NCBI RefSeq assembly: GCF_039540515.1
Contig: NZ_BAABFA010000004.1
Location: forward strand, 1-64,000
Length of the DNA stretch: 64,000 bases
From: Nemorincola caseinilytica
GTDB lineage: Bacteria; Bacteroidota; Bacteroidia; Chitinophagales; Chitinophagaceae
Direction: 5' to 3'
Under the pieces are notes generated by a model. The model worked only from the letters and a program-made list of their open reading frames with translations. It had not been told where the DNA came from and made no database searches. Of the stretch, positions 45,001 to 52,682 are shown one piece after another (position 1 is the first letter of the stretch; the number at the start of each line of letters is the position of its first letter). Both the position numbers and the translations under genes were made by a program.

Positions 45001-45944
45001 CCGGTCGATGTGCTTGTGAGTGTTGTGGTGAGTAGGGGGCATACTATGGCCGTACCTGTTATGGGCGCCGGTGCGGTATTTACCGTCACTGTGGTAGTAA
45101 CAGGTACCGATGATGTGGTGCAGTTCAGCGCATCGGTAACGGTAAGCGTATACACGCCCGCTGCCGATGCCGGTGCGGCAGTAACGGTAGGACTTAGTAT
45201 GGCGCTGGAGAAACCGCCGGGTCCTGCCCAGCTATATGTGTACCCCGGTATGCCGCCCGTTGCGGTGCCGGTAAGATAAAGGTCTGTACCCGCACATATG
45301 GGCGAATTGCTCGTTGCCGTTGCAGTAACAGGTGTTGCGAAACCTGCTGTTATAGCGGTGCCATCATTGATGCGTAGCGTACCGGCCGCACCCGGGCCTC
45401 CCCAGCCATACAGGCGGAAAGTGGCCGTCTGGCCGGGTTCTATACATATATTGCCTGCCAGGTCCCAGTTCTCCGGGCTTGCCGTATGTGCTGTGCTTAT
45501 AGTAGGGCCAAAGGCAGCGTTAGTAGTGCCAATTGTATACATCACCTGTACGTTCTGCGGCCCTGTAGCGCTCACCTGCGACCGTATGAACAACCTCGTT
45601 ACCTGCAGCTCTGTGGTGGCGCTATTGGTTACGGTAAAGAAGATGCACCTGTTAGCGGCCTGTGCAGCAGCAAGCGAGCCACCTACCTGCCAGTCCTTGC
45701 TGTTGTAGCAGCCTCCGGCAGCATTGAATGTCGTTGCACCGCGGTCCCACTGCGATATGGCTATAGTACCTGCGCCGGGCGTAGTAGTGGCCGGAAGGGT
45801 AGTGAAGGCGCTGGGCCCTGTGGCTGATGCAGGACTACCTGTCCAGGTAGTGGGGGCAATAGGCGTTTGTGCATGAACGAATGCGGCTGCGAATAGAGCA
45901 GACACCGCAAGCACGCCTGAAAGGAAAGAACGGAAAAATGACAT
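42093..45944 (-). CDS. Ig-repeat adhesin with T9SS sorting domain (1283 aa)
   Basis: Starts at the ATG at 45944 with signal peptide 1-25 (ending HA). Residues 27-210 are the same N-terminal beta domain as in the 2047-residue adhesin (APTTWTG, SQWDRG, YGWGGPGAAGT). After an Ig-like domain (SNSPICAGTDLYL) come six two-cysteine Ig repeats (about 288-728), then about six other Ig-like domains with the YQWyxxGxxI pattern (728-1185). The C-terminus is a T9SS type A sorting domain (IYPNPAQGMLFIES, LPNGMYILTLYD). It probably acts at the cell surface. Unlike the other three giant proteins it lacks the GGSYC tail, so it is a mosaic relative. A hairpin occurs in its 5' leader. Confidence 0.9.
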   Translation of the reverse strand: MSFFRSFLSGVLAVSALFAAAFVHAQTPIAPTTWTGSPASATGPSAFTTLPATTTPGAGTIAISQWDRGATTFNAAGGCYNSKDWQVGGSLAAAQAANRCIFFTVTNSATTELQVTRLFIRSQVSATGPQNVQVMYTIGTTNAAFGPTISTAHTASPENWDLAGNICIEPGQTATFRLYGWGGPGAAGTLRINDGTAITAGFATPVTATATSNSPICAGTDLYLTGTATGGIPGYTYSWAGPGGFSSAILSPTVTAAPASAAGVYTLTVTDALNCTTSSVPVTTTVTVNTAPAPITGTAIVCPLLTTTLTSTSTGGTWTSSNTGIATVDPSTGVVTGIAAGTATITYQLSSLCITTRTVTVDAPPAAITGGMAVCVGLTTTLNSTTGSGAWSSSDATIATVTAGGVATGIAPGTANITYTIPSGCIATATITVNSFPAAIAGTTTVCIGATTTLTNASGGGSWSSQDITIATVDALGVVTGMSAGTTNITYTLSGGCYVTTPVTVNPQPGTISGINAVCEAATTTLTTSSTTGTWTSGATGTATVGAATGIVTGVAAGTVDITYTLPSGCYRTHTMTVNPIPAAITGPSGVCLGTTATLNSATAGGEWHSANSTTASVDIATGVVTGNTTGTVRISYILASTTGCFITRIQTVHPLPATIAGADEVCPGLTTTLSSTPTTGTWTSSNTGRATVGAGTGIVTGVSAGTVVMTYTLPTGCIATKEMTVNPAPPAIITPIGDTTFCPGGSVVLTANTGTSLTHQWFVGASPIGGATGINYVASTTGSYRVRVSNSFGCPTFSVPISVLVNTITATISVPGGSTTACSVSPITLNASPTGVGFSYQWLHNGTPITGASGSTHAASITGDYSVIVTNITGCSDESGTIHINILPSPSDAVTLSGPATFCAGSSVMITATSGTGYVYQWYNGATPIPGATSISYTTSAPGSYYAQVTNSIGCTNTTVTTNVIVDPLPDVSISSTGPRVVCAGSNVTLTAAAGSYNYQWYKSGVAIPGATDAIYTTTVSGGFRVRVTNTITGCTAYTGADTLVTIVAAPVIVALTPTKFCWGGSALLSTSVSGAGSLLNYQWSFNGSPISGATSPTYNAGTPGNYRCTVTVPSSCTATTMDITVSQMPLPNPIVTFNGVKLFTGTHYVSYQWYKDLTPIPGATAYNTAHTGNGNYKVRVVDTNGCQSISDMYVVKGMPTTGVVGTSDTRARIYPNPAQGMLFIESDNRVSAILRSIDGRELIHMADAKSLDLSTLPNGMYILTLYDEDHVPVQIEKVVKQ
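43760..45080 (-). repeat. Ig-like repeat array (6 copies)
   Basis: Six copies of the PxxIxG...VC...GTWTSS repeat shared with the other adhesins, counted on the minus strand. Confidence 0.8.
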
Positions 45945-45972
45945 GGTGGTAAATGTTTAAATAGCTATAGCA

Positions 45973-45997
45973 TGAGCAGCACTGTATATGCTGCTCA
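45973..45997 (-). promoter_or_regulatory. Hairpin in the 5' leader of the 1283-residue adhesin gene
   Basis: TGAGCAGCA and TGCTGCTCA form a perfect 9-bp stem with a 7-base loop, 28 bases upstream of the ATG on the minus strand. No U-run follows, so it is not a plain terminator; it may affect mRNA stability or translation. Confidence 0.35.
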
Positions 45998-46199
45998 CAG
46001 ATATGTCAAAATTCCCTTTGCAATGTAAAGCCAGCGAGAAAGCTGTGTTAAGTGTCCGTGATGTTTTCATTAAGACCACGACAGGTAATAAATACTTAAC
46101 GGAACCGTAATGTCACAAGGTCTATTGATAGCGCGGTGTAGAGATAAATTGCATTCTTTTTTGTACCCGGTCCTAAGGGTCACCGATAAAATAGAGGAA

Positions 46200-47573
46200 A
46201 TGAAGAGATCATTGATACTGCTGGCCATGCTCATGGCTGTTAAAGGATATAGTGGCAATAAGATAAAATATTACTTCACCCAGCCGGTGAACAATTCTGT
46301 GTCCAGGGGTGAGAATGCCATTTACCTGAACGATAAAATGGGAGATACCATAGTAGCCTATATCAACCGGGCAAAGTATACCCTGGACATAGCCGTGTAC
46401 AACTATACATCTTCCTTTCCCGCTATAGCAGTAGCTGTGAACAATGCATATACCCGCGGTGTACAGGTGCGCTGGATATACGATAGCAGCTCTTCCAATA
46501 CAGGTATACCACTGCTCAACGGCAACATCAAGCGTATGGCCAGCCCACCCGATGCGGGCGATCATTCCATCATGCACAATAAGTTCATGATAATAGATGC
46601 CAACTCTTCCGATCCTAACGATGCTATACTGTGGACCGGTTCTACGAATTGGAACACACAACAGTTCAACACCGATCATAACAATGCTGTAGCCATACAG
46701 GACAAGCCGCTGGCATTGGCCTACAAGGCCCACTTCGAAATGATGTGGGGCAGTACAGGCGCAACGCCCAACCGCTCGGCCGCTAAGTTCGGGCAGTATA
46801 AAACAGACCTTGGTGCACACCATTTTACTGTAGAGGGCAAGCATATAGAAGTATACTTCAGCCCTGCCGATAATACCAACGACCATATACTCAGCGCCAT
46901 GGGTTCTGCTCATACTGATATGTATTTCGGCATGTCCACCTTTACCTATTCTACTGATGCCAATATGTTGGCAACATCCAGTTCCAGTGATGTATATGTG
47001 GCTGGCATCAGCGACGCAGGCAATGTATCTTATGCGCCGCATTCTATACTGTCCTCGGCGCTGGGTAGCGGCAAGTACAAGGTGTATTCAGGTTCGGGCT
47101 TGTTTCACCACAAGTACCTTATAGTAGATCCCTCCAATACTTGCTCCGATCCACTGGTGTTAACAGGTTCGCACAACTGGACCGTCAGCGCTGATACCAG
47201 GAACGATGAGAACACCATCATCATACACGATGCCACTGCTGCCAATGTGTTCTATCAATCTTTTCATGCCAGCTTTACTGCGCTTGGTGGTTCGCTACCC
47301 GTAATACCCGATTGCGGTGTAGGCATAGATGATATCTCCGGTAATGAGGGCGATGTGCTGATATACCCCACACCATCTGACGGCGACATCACCATAAAGG
47401 TGACAAACATAGCCGGTATGCAGATACAGGTATTCGATATGAATGGTATGCTTGTGCAAAGTACTGCCGCTGTTGTCCCGGGTACTGACCTTCATATAGG
47501 TACTCCCGGTATCTACACCATACGCTGCATATCGAAGGATAGGGTAGTAGTAAAGCAGGCAGTGATCCGTTAA
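46200..47573 (+). CDS. Secreted phospholipase D-fold enzyme with T9SS sorting domain
   Basis: A 458-residue protein from the ATG at 46200, which gives a good signal peptide (MKRSLILLAM...KGYSG). It has two HxKxxxxD motifs, H126/K128/D133 (HNKFMIID) and H303/K305/D310 (HHKYLIVD), each followed by a GSxNW-type segment, so both halves of the PLD active site are present. PLD-superfamily enzymes cleave phosphodiesters in phospholipids or nucleic acids; the two-motif secreted bacterial types include nucleases. The C-terminal ~75 residues form a T9SS type A domain (IYPTPSDGDI, GMQIQVFDMNG, GIYTIRC). It could join the nearby EEP hydrolase in phosphodiester scavenging; substrate not determined. Confidence 0.85.
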   Translation: MKRSLILLAMLMAVKGYSGNKIKYYFTQPVNNSVSRGENAIYLNDKMGDTIVAYINRAKYTLDIAVYNYTSSFPAIAVAVNNAYTRGVQVRWIYDSSSSNTGIPLLNGNIKRMASPPDAGDHSIMHNKFMIIDANSSDPNDAILWTGSTNWNTQQFNTDHNNAVAIQDKPLALAYKAHFEMMWGSTGATPNRSAAKFGQYKTDLGAHHFTVEGKHIEVYFSPADNTNDHILSAMGSAHTDMYFGMSTFTYSTDANMLATSSSSDVYVAGISDAGNVSYAPHSILSSALGSGKYKVYSGSGLFHHKYLIVDPSNTCSDPLVLTGSHNWTVSADTRNDENTIIIHDATAANVFYQSFHASFTALGGSLPVIPDCGVGIDDISGNEGDVLIYPTPSDGDITIKVTNIAGMQIQVFDMNGMLVQSTAAVVPGTDLHIGTPGIYTIRCISKDRVVVKQAVIR

Positions 47574-47620
47574 CGGTCTAAACTTCATATTGGCGTAATA
47601 ATGAGGTAACCTATGCCAGA

Positions 47621-47628
47621 GACCTTTG
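47621..47628 (+). promoter_or_regulatory. Candidate -7 element (GACCTTTG)
   Basis: Same GACCTTTGCAGCA string as at 40637, here 19 bases upstream of the ATG at 47647. Confidence 0.4.
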
Positions 47629-47646
47629 CAGCAGATCATTATAAAC

Positions 47647-50283
47647 ATGAAGAAGATCTGCCTGCTACTTTCTCTCTTCGCGCTATCGTTCAGCCCTGTC
47701 ACATCATTTGCACAGCTTACGGTAGTGCCCACTCATCCTGCCTCTGTATTGGCTGCCAAGCTTGCGGGGCCCGGTATCACCATATCCTCGCCGGTGCTCA
47801 CTTGTGCCGGTGTAGGTAACGGTACTTTCATCTCGGTGCTCACGCCCATTGTCATAGACAGTGGTATCATACTCAGTACCGGCCGCGCTGTCAATACCAG
47901 CGGGCTGGAGTCCTTTCTTGCCAGTAATAACAATGGCGCTCCCGGCGACCCCGACCTGACACTGCTTGCCGGCACCACTACCAATGATGCCTGTACTCTT
48001 GAGTTCGATTTCGTGCCCAAGGGCGATACCGTTAGCTTCAATTACCAGTTCGGCTCCGAAGAGTACATCAATTCTACCTGCGGCCAGTACAACGATGCTT
48101 TTGCCTTCTTCATATCGGGTCCCGGCATCAGTGGCACACAGAACATGGCCCTTGTACCCGGTACCAATATCCCTGTTACGGTCAATAGTATCAATAGCGG
48201 TGTCCCGGGACCTCCCGGTTGGCCGGGCTTCTGCAACATTGCCAACTGTACATCTATGGGCCCTGGCTCTCCCTTCACTACCTATTTCATCAATAATGCC
48301 GGAGGTACACAGGTCACCTATCGTGGCTATACCACCAAGTTGCGTGCCTATCACTCTGTTACACCCTGCAGTACTTACCACCTGAAGATGAGCGTGGCCG
48401 ATGCCGCTAATTCTCTCTACGACTCAGGTGTGTTCATAGAGGCGGGCAGCCTTAGTACCAATACCTATTCGTTCAAAAAGACCGATTCCATAGGCCATAC
48501 CATTGCCGGTATACCCCATGCCATAGTACGCGGCTGCGATCCTGCCACCATTACCGTGCTCAATGGCCGTGTGGCTACATCTCCGCAAAAAGTGTACTTC
48601 ACATATGCAGGTACTGCCGTACATGGTGTAGATATCTCCGGCCCCGATAGTGCTACCATAGCCGCAGGCGATACCAGTGTGGTCATCAGCATACCCGGCC
48701 TTACATCATCTACCCCTACAGGTCCCAAGAGCATCATCGTATATCTTTCTTCTCCTTTTAGCTGTGGTATCGTAGATACCATCACACTCACCCTGCTCGA
48801 TGGTCCCTTTGCCAATATCACTACGCCCGATACTTCTATATGCCTGGGCCAGGCCATACAGATACATGTTGCTGCCTCTGCGGGTCTGGTATACAACTGG
48901 GCGCCGCCTGCTACCCTCAGCAGTGCCACCGCCATGGAACCCTTTGCAGCGCCTACCGCCCTTACAGTATATACCATGACGGCCACACTGCCTCTGTCGG
49001 GCTGTGCGCCCATAGTGCGAACTGTACAGATAGGAGTGAACGTTGCCAATATGAACATCATCACCCCTGACACTACCATATGCATAGGCGACGAGGTGAC
49101 CATACGGGTAAGTGGTGTGCCCGGCCTTTCTTATACATGGTCACCTGCAGGTTCACTCAATTCTGCGGTGGCCAAAGAGCCCACAGCACGGCCCACCACT
49201 ACCACCACATACAGCGTTGCTGCGGTCTCTACCATTGGTGGTTGTCCTGCTTCCGATCAGGTCACTATCACGGTCATAGATCCTGTTGTCACTATCTCCA
49301 ACCCTGCACCTTCCATATGCTATGGCAAGTCTGTGAAATTCCTTGTTACCGGCGATCCTACCTACTCCTATGAGTGGGTGCCTGCGCTAGATCTCGATAA
49401 TGCTCTTATACAGCAGCCTACTGCCACGCTCACCGTTCCCAGGTCGTACACGGTCACTGCTACCGTACCTGTATACCAATGCAAGACACAGGCCGTGGCC
49501 AGTGTCACCATACTGCCACAGGTGATAGCTACGGCATCGTCGCTCAAGCCTGTATGTATAGAAGAGCCTGCCGAACTTTTGTCATACCCCAGTGGTACCC
49601 AGTACGACTATCATTGGAATGGCCCCGATGGTTTCGAGTCCATGCTGCAGTTCCCTTTCATCAAGCGTGCGCGTATACAGGACCAGGGTATATACACCGT
49701 TACCGTTACCAATACCATTACCGGCTGCCAGGGTACCGATACCGCCTATGTAAGGGTAGGGGGTGCATCGCTGGTGCTGTATAATGTGACAGAGGACCAG
49801 ACCATAGATCTGGGCCAGAGCGTACAACTAGGCGCCGATGGCGCGGTACTCTACACCTGGGCGCCCAATGATGGCTCACTCAGCGACCCCAACATCAATA
49901 ACCCCATAGCTACGCCCACCGTCTCTACAACGTATGTGGTGATGGCGGTAGATAGTATAGGTTGTAAAAACATAGACACTGTGCATATAGAGGTGCGTAC
50001 CGCCGATGGTGTGTTCATACCATCGGGCTTCAGCCCCAATGGCGATGGTCTCAATGATATATTCCGCATCCGTGCCAATGAGCACGCAAGGCTGGTGGAA
50101 ATGGTAGTGTTCGACCGCTGGGGCCAGGCCGTATACCGTGCTCAGAATGGCAGCAGCGCCGGCTGGGATGGCACTAGCAATGGCCAGCCTGCAGGTATAG
50201 GCACCTACAACTACATGATCATAGTAGCCCGCCCGGATGGCACCGACCAGACATATAAAGGCAATGTGACGCTGATACGTTAG
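47647..50283 (+). CDS. Type B T9SS cargo: choice-of-anchor L plus Ig-like domains, gliding-motility-associated C-terminus
   Basis: An 878-residue secreted protein from the ATG at 47647 (signal peptide ending SFA); a TTG at 47626 would add seven residues. The N-terminal ~220 residues carry a choice-of-anchor L-like domain (GIILSTGRAVN, FGSEEYINSTCGQYNDAFAFFISGPG). Several Ig-like domains follow with paired cysteines (DTSICLGQAI, DTTICIGDEV, PSICYGKSV). The last ~90 residues are the gliding-motility-associated (CHU_C, type B) sorting domain: FSPNGDGLNDIF, VFDRWGQAVY, GIGTYNYMI. Type B cargo is tethered to the surface by a different route from type A, so this protein differs from the four adhesins. 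Function probably structural or adhesive. Confidence 0.88.
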   Translation: MKKICLLLSLFALSFSPVTSFAQLTVVPTHPASVLAAKLAGPGITISSPVLTCAGVGNGTFISVLTPIVIDSGIILSTGRAVNTSGLESFLASNNNGAPGDPDLTLLAGTTTNDACTLEFDFVPKGDTVSFNYQFGSEEYINSTCGQYNDAFAFFISGPGISGTQNMALVPGTNIPVTVNSINSGVPGPPGWPGFCNIANCTSMGPGSPFTTYFINNAGGTQVTYRGYTTKLRAYHSVTPCSTYHLKMSVADAANSLYDSGVFIEAGSLSTNTYSFKKTDSIGHTIAGIPHAIVRGCDPATITVLNGRVATSPQKVYFTYAGTAVHGVDISGPDSATIAAGDTSVVISIPGLTSSTPTGPKSIIVYLSSPFSCGIVDTITLTLLDGPFANITTPDTSICLGQAIQIHVAASAGLVYNWAPPATLSSATAMEPFAAPTALTVYTMTATLPLSGCAPIVRTVQIGVNVANMNIITPDTTICIGDEVTIRVSGVPGLSYTWSPAGSLNSAVAKEPTARPTTTTTYSVAAVSTIGGCPASDQVTITVIDPVVTISNPAPSICYGKSVKFLVTGDPTYSYEWVPALDLDNALIQQPTATLTVPRSYTVTATVPVYQCKTQAVASVTILPQVIATASSLKPVCIEEPAELLSYPSGTQYDYHWNGPDGFESMLQFPFIKRARIQDQGIYTVTVTNTITGCQGTDTAYVRVGGASLVLYNVTEDQTIDLGQSVQLGADGAVLYTWAPNDGSLSDPNINNPIATPTVSTTYVVMAVDSIGCKNIDTVHIEVRTADGVFIPSGFSPNGDGLNDIFRIRANEHARLVEMVVFDRWGQAVYRAQNGSSAGWDGTSNGQPAGIGTYNYMIIVARPDGTDQTYKGNVTLIR

Positions 50284-50303
50284 TATTTCTATCGCCTATC
50301 ACT

Positions 50304-50339
50304 ATGCAGAACGCAGGCTCATGGGCCTGCGTTCTGCAT
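50304..50339 (+). terminator. Terminator after the type B cargo gene
   Basis: A perfect 15-bp stem, ATGCAGAACGCAGGC with its complement, with a 6-base loop, 20 bases after the stop codon. Only a short T run follows. Confidence 0.75.
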
Positions 50340-50417
50340 TAGGGTATGAATAACACATAAGTGGTATCGATCGGCCATAAGGCAGCAGTATTTTTGATGC
50401 CATAGATACCTCTGCCT

Positions 50418-50807
50418 ATGAATGCACCATATCCTGCCATGGTACAGGCCGTAACGGCCGCTGCTGCTGCTATATCGGCCGCACTTACCGGTTATCCGCT
50501 GCGGCTGCCCGATAATAAGTGGGAAGAGTATGCCGATGCTGCAGACCGCCTTCGTTATGGCTTCATGCAACTGAACACTATGCTGAACATAGAATATGCC
50601 TTTGAAGAGGGCCTGCCCGGCGATATAGTGAACTATGCGGTACAACTGAATGAACACAATACCGTATTAGAAGAATTGGTAAGCTATCTGCTGGACCGTA
50701 ACGAGATGTTCGGCGGAGATGTATACAAGTACGAGACCCTCTTTCTGCAAGAGGTGCTGGCATCTGCTACCGCGAATGCCCGTATCATTTCGGGCATATT
50801 GGCCTAA
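50418..50807 (+). CDS. Hypothetical helical protein (129 aa)
   Basis: A 129-residue soluble, mainly helical protein with no signal peptide and no recognised domain. An alanine-rich first helix (AVTAAAAAISAAL) is followed by acidic amphipathic helices (WEEYADAADRLRYGF, NTVLEELVSYLLDR). It lies alone between two hairpins, so it is probably monocistronic. Codon use matches the genome. I do not recognise a family. Confidence 0.55.
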   Translation: MNAPYPAMVQAVTAAAAAISAALTGYPLRLPDNKWEEYADAADRLRYGFMQLNTMLNIEYAFEEGLPGDIVNYAVQLNEHNTVLEELVSYLLDRNEMFGGDVYKYETLFLQEVLASATANARIISGILA

Positions 50808-50945
50808 CGAAAAAAAGCAACCGGGGAGGTTGCTCTTAACAGTTTGACTTAGCTTACCCTTGTTTGCGATCAAAAAAAGGCAGTAACAGTGACAGGGGAA
50901 CAGGAAACGACTAGCACAAAAGTATTGCACCCTCCCCCTCGAAAG

Positions 50946-50968
50946 AACGGGATTTTTCCCGTTTTTTT
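50946..50968 (+). terminator. Intrinsic terminator
   Basis: AACGGGA pairs with TCCCGTT around a TTTT loop, followed by five more T. It is 139 bases past the previous stop codon, so it may end a longer 3' UTR or an unseen small transcript. Confidence 0.65.
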
Positions 50969-51114
50969 ATCCGAATTTTTCCCGTATAGCGCTCTTTACA
51001 GCGTATATTCAGTTTTCTTGCCCCCTGATATTACCTTTTGGAGGGTGGATAAAGTAAGATCTATTTCAATGTGAATATGTATGCCCGGTGTTCTGAAAGA
51101 TCCGTGCGATATGC

Positions 51115-51122
51115 TACTTTTG
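51115..51122 (+). promoter_or_regulatory. -7 promoter element of the transketolase gene
   Basis: TACTTTTG fits TAnnTTTG exactly, 24 bases upstream of the ATG at 51146. Confidence 0.55.
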
Positions 51123-51145
51123 CACCGCAATTCTCCTACAACACA

Positions 51146-51988
51146 ATGAATATCGAACAACTGAAGGAAATGGCCACCCAGGTGCGCCGCGATATAGTAA
51201 GAATGGTACATAAGGTCCAGAGTGGTCATCCCGGTGGCTCTCTCGGCTGTACCGAGTTCCTTACGGCCCTCTATATGAAGGTTATGGAACGCAAAGAGGG
51301 GTTCGATATGAACGGTATGGGAGAAGATGTGTTCTTCCTTTCCAATGGTCATATATCGCCCGTGTTCTACAGCATACTGGCCCGCAGCGGTTACTTTCCC
51401 GTTAGCGAGCTGGGTACGTTCAGGCATATCAATTCCCGCCTGCAGGGTCACCCTGCCACGCACGAGCATCTGCCGGGCGTACGCATAGCCAGCGGTTCGC
51501 TGGGGCAGGGTATGAGCGTGGCCGCAGGCGCCGCCATGGCCAAAAAGCTGAATAACGATAGCCACCTGGTGTATTCCCTGCACGGTGATGGCGAGCTGCA
51601 GGAAGGCCAGAACTGGGAGGCCATCATGTTCGCCGCCCACCACAAGGCCGATAATCTTATAGCCACTATCGACCTCAATGGTCAGCAGATAGATGGGCCT
51701 ACCGATAAGGTGATGGGCCTGGGTTCGCTTCGCCAGAAGTTCGAGGCCTTTGGCTGGCTGGTGATGGAAATGGACGGCAATAACATGGAAGAGGTACTGC
51801 GTGTGCTGGCACAGGCAAAGGCCGCTACCGGCCAGGGCAGGCCCATATGCATACTTATGTACACCGTTATGGGAAAGGGTATCAGCTTCATGGAGGGTAC
51901 GCACGAGTGGCATGGCATAGCCCCCAGCGACAAGCAGCTTGAAGAGGCCCTTGCGCAGCTTCCTGTTACGTCCCTTGGCGACTACTAA
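51146..51988 (+). CDS. Transketolase, N-terminal (TPP-binding) subunit
   Basis: A 280-residue protein matching only the N-terminal third of transketolase: KVQSGHPGGSLG near the start, LSNGHISPVFYS, GSLGQGMSVAAG, the TPP/magnesium motif HGDGELQEGQNWE and DLNGQQIDG. It provides thiamine-diphosphate binding for two-carbon transfer in the pentose phosphate pathway; a C-terminal subunit (pyrimidine-binding and transketolase C domains) is needed for activity. Split transketolases are known in many bacteria, usually as adjacent genes, but no such partner occurs in the remaining 12 kb. The start is the ATG at 51146, 24 bases after a good -7 element. Confidence 0.88.
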   Translation: MNIEQLKEMATQVRRDIVRMVHKVQSGHPGGSLGCTEFLTALYMKVMERKEGFDMNGMGEDVFFLSNGHISPVFYSILARSGYFPVSELGTFRHINSRLQGHPATHEHLPGVRIASGSLGQGMSVAAGAAMAKKLNNDSHLVYSLHGDGELQEGQNWEAIMFAAHHKADNLIATIDLNGQQIDGPTDKVMGLGSLRQKFEAFGWLVMEMDGNNMEEVLRVLAQAKAATGQGRPICILMYTVMGKGISFMEGTHEWHGIAPSDKQLEEALAQLPVTSLGDY

Positions 51989-52084
51989 TATGCATAATTA
52001 ACGAGGTCTGTATCCGTTTTTTCGTTAGATTTGCTATAGACACATATCTATAGACCTCCCCTGACGGATGCAAACTCGTATATC

Positions 52085-52513
52085 ATGATCAGAAATATCC
52101 CGGTTTTCGCACTTGCCGCCTGCTTTTTTCTGTCCACTGGCATTATTTCCTGTACCAAAGATGAGAAGCAGCCCCTTCTGTCTACCCGTCTTGCAGGTAA
52201 ATGGAAAAAAGTACGCTATGCTACCGACGATAATGTGAATGGTCTGCTGGACGAATGGGAAACGCATCCCGTAGATTCTGCCACTAGCAATATCCTCGAA
52301 TTCAAGCAGGACAGTACCGGGGTAGAGTACACCACCAATTCCCCCGAGTTGCTTTTTAGCTGGTACATCACCAGCGAGCAGACATTGTCTTTCGCATACA
52401 AGAATTCCGAGACCACTATCTTCAAGATAGCCCGTATCAACTCTGCCAACCTGGAGCTCACCACCCGTACCAAGAACGGCCTTGTAGGCTACTACTACGA
52501 TAGGACCAACTAG
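52085..52513 (+). CDS. Lipocalin-like lipoprotein (142 aa)
   Basis: A 142-residue lipoprotein with lipobox IISC (C23). The mature part opens with LAGKWKKVRY, the GxW-type start of lipocalin-like domains common in Bacteroidota, and consists of a small antiparallel beta-barrel. Monocistronic, between transketolase and isocitrate dehydrogenase genes with no functional link visible. Ligand unknown. Confidence 0.6.
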   Translation: MIRNIPVFALAACFFLSTGIISCTKDEKQPLLSTRLAGKWKKVRYATDDNVNGLLDEWETHPVDSATSNILEFKQDSTGVEYTTNSPELLFSWYITSEQTLSFAYKNSETTIFKIARINSANLELTTRTKNGLVGYYYDRTN

Positions 52514-52585
52514 CTTCCTTTCGGCAATATCCCCATTGTACTCACTTGTTTCATTGGCATAGTGTTTATTTATCCGCTTTTTGTG

Positions 52586-52593
52586 TAGGTTTG
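52586..52593 (+). promoter_or_regulatory. -7 promoter element of the isocitrate dehydrogenase gene
   Basis: TAGGTTTG fits TAnnTTTG, 90 bases upstream of the ATG at 52683, implying a leader of about 80 bases. Confidence 0.45.
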
Positions 52594-52682
52594 ACCGTTC
52601 TTTGGGAGAACTGCGCTTTTCCGCGCTTGTATCCCGCATACCTGCATCACATAAAATAATTCAAAAAAACATACGCAAATTC

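Larger units (their letters stand above)
50808..51145. other. Intergenic region with two hairpins and the transketolase promoter
   Basis: No credible gene. It holds a small AGCAACC/GGTTGCT hairpin (50816-50834), a strong terminator-like hairpin at 50946 and the transketolase -7 element at 51115. Confidence 0.5.

Noticed and set aside
50928..51047. CACCCTCC and GGAGGGTG inverted repeat about 100 bases apart upstream of the transketolase gene.
   Set aside because: Only 8 bp with a long loop; expected by chance in a region of this size.
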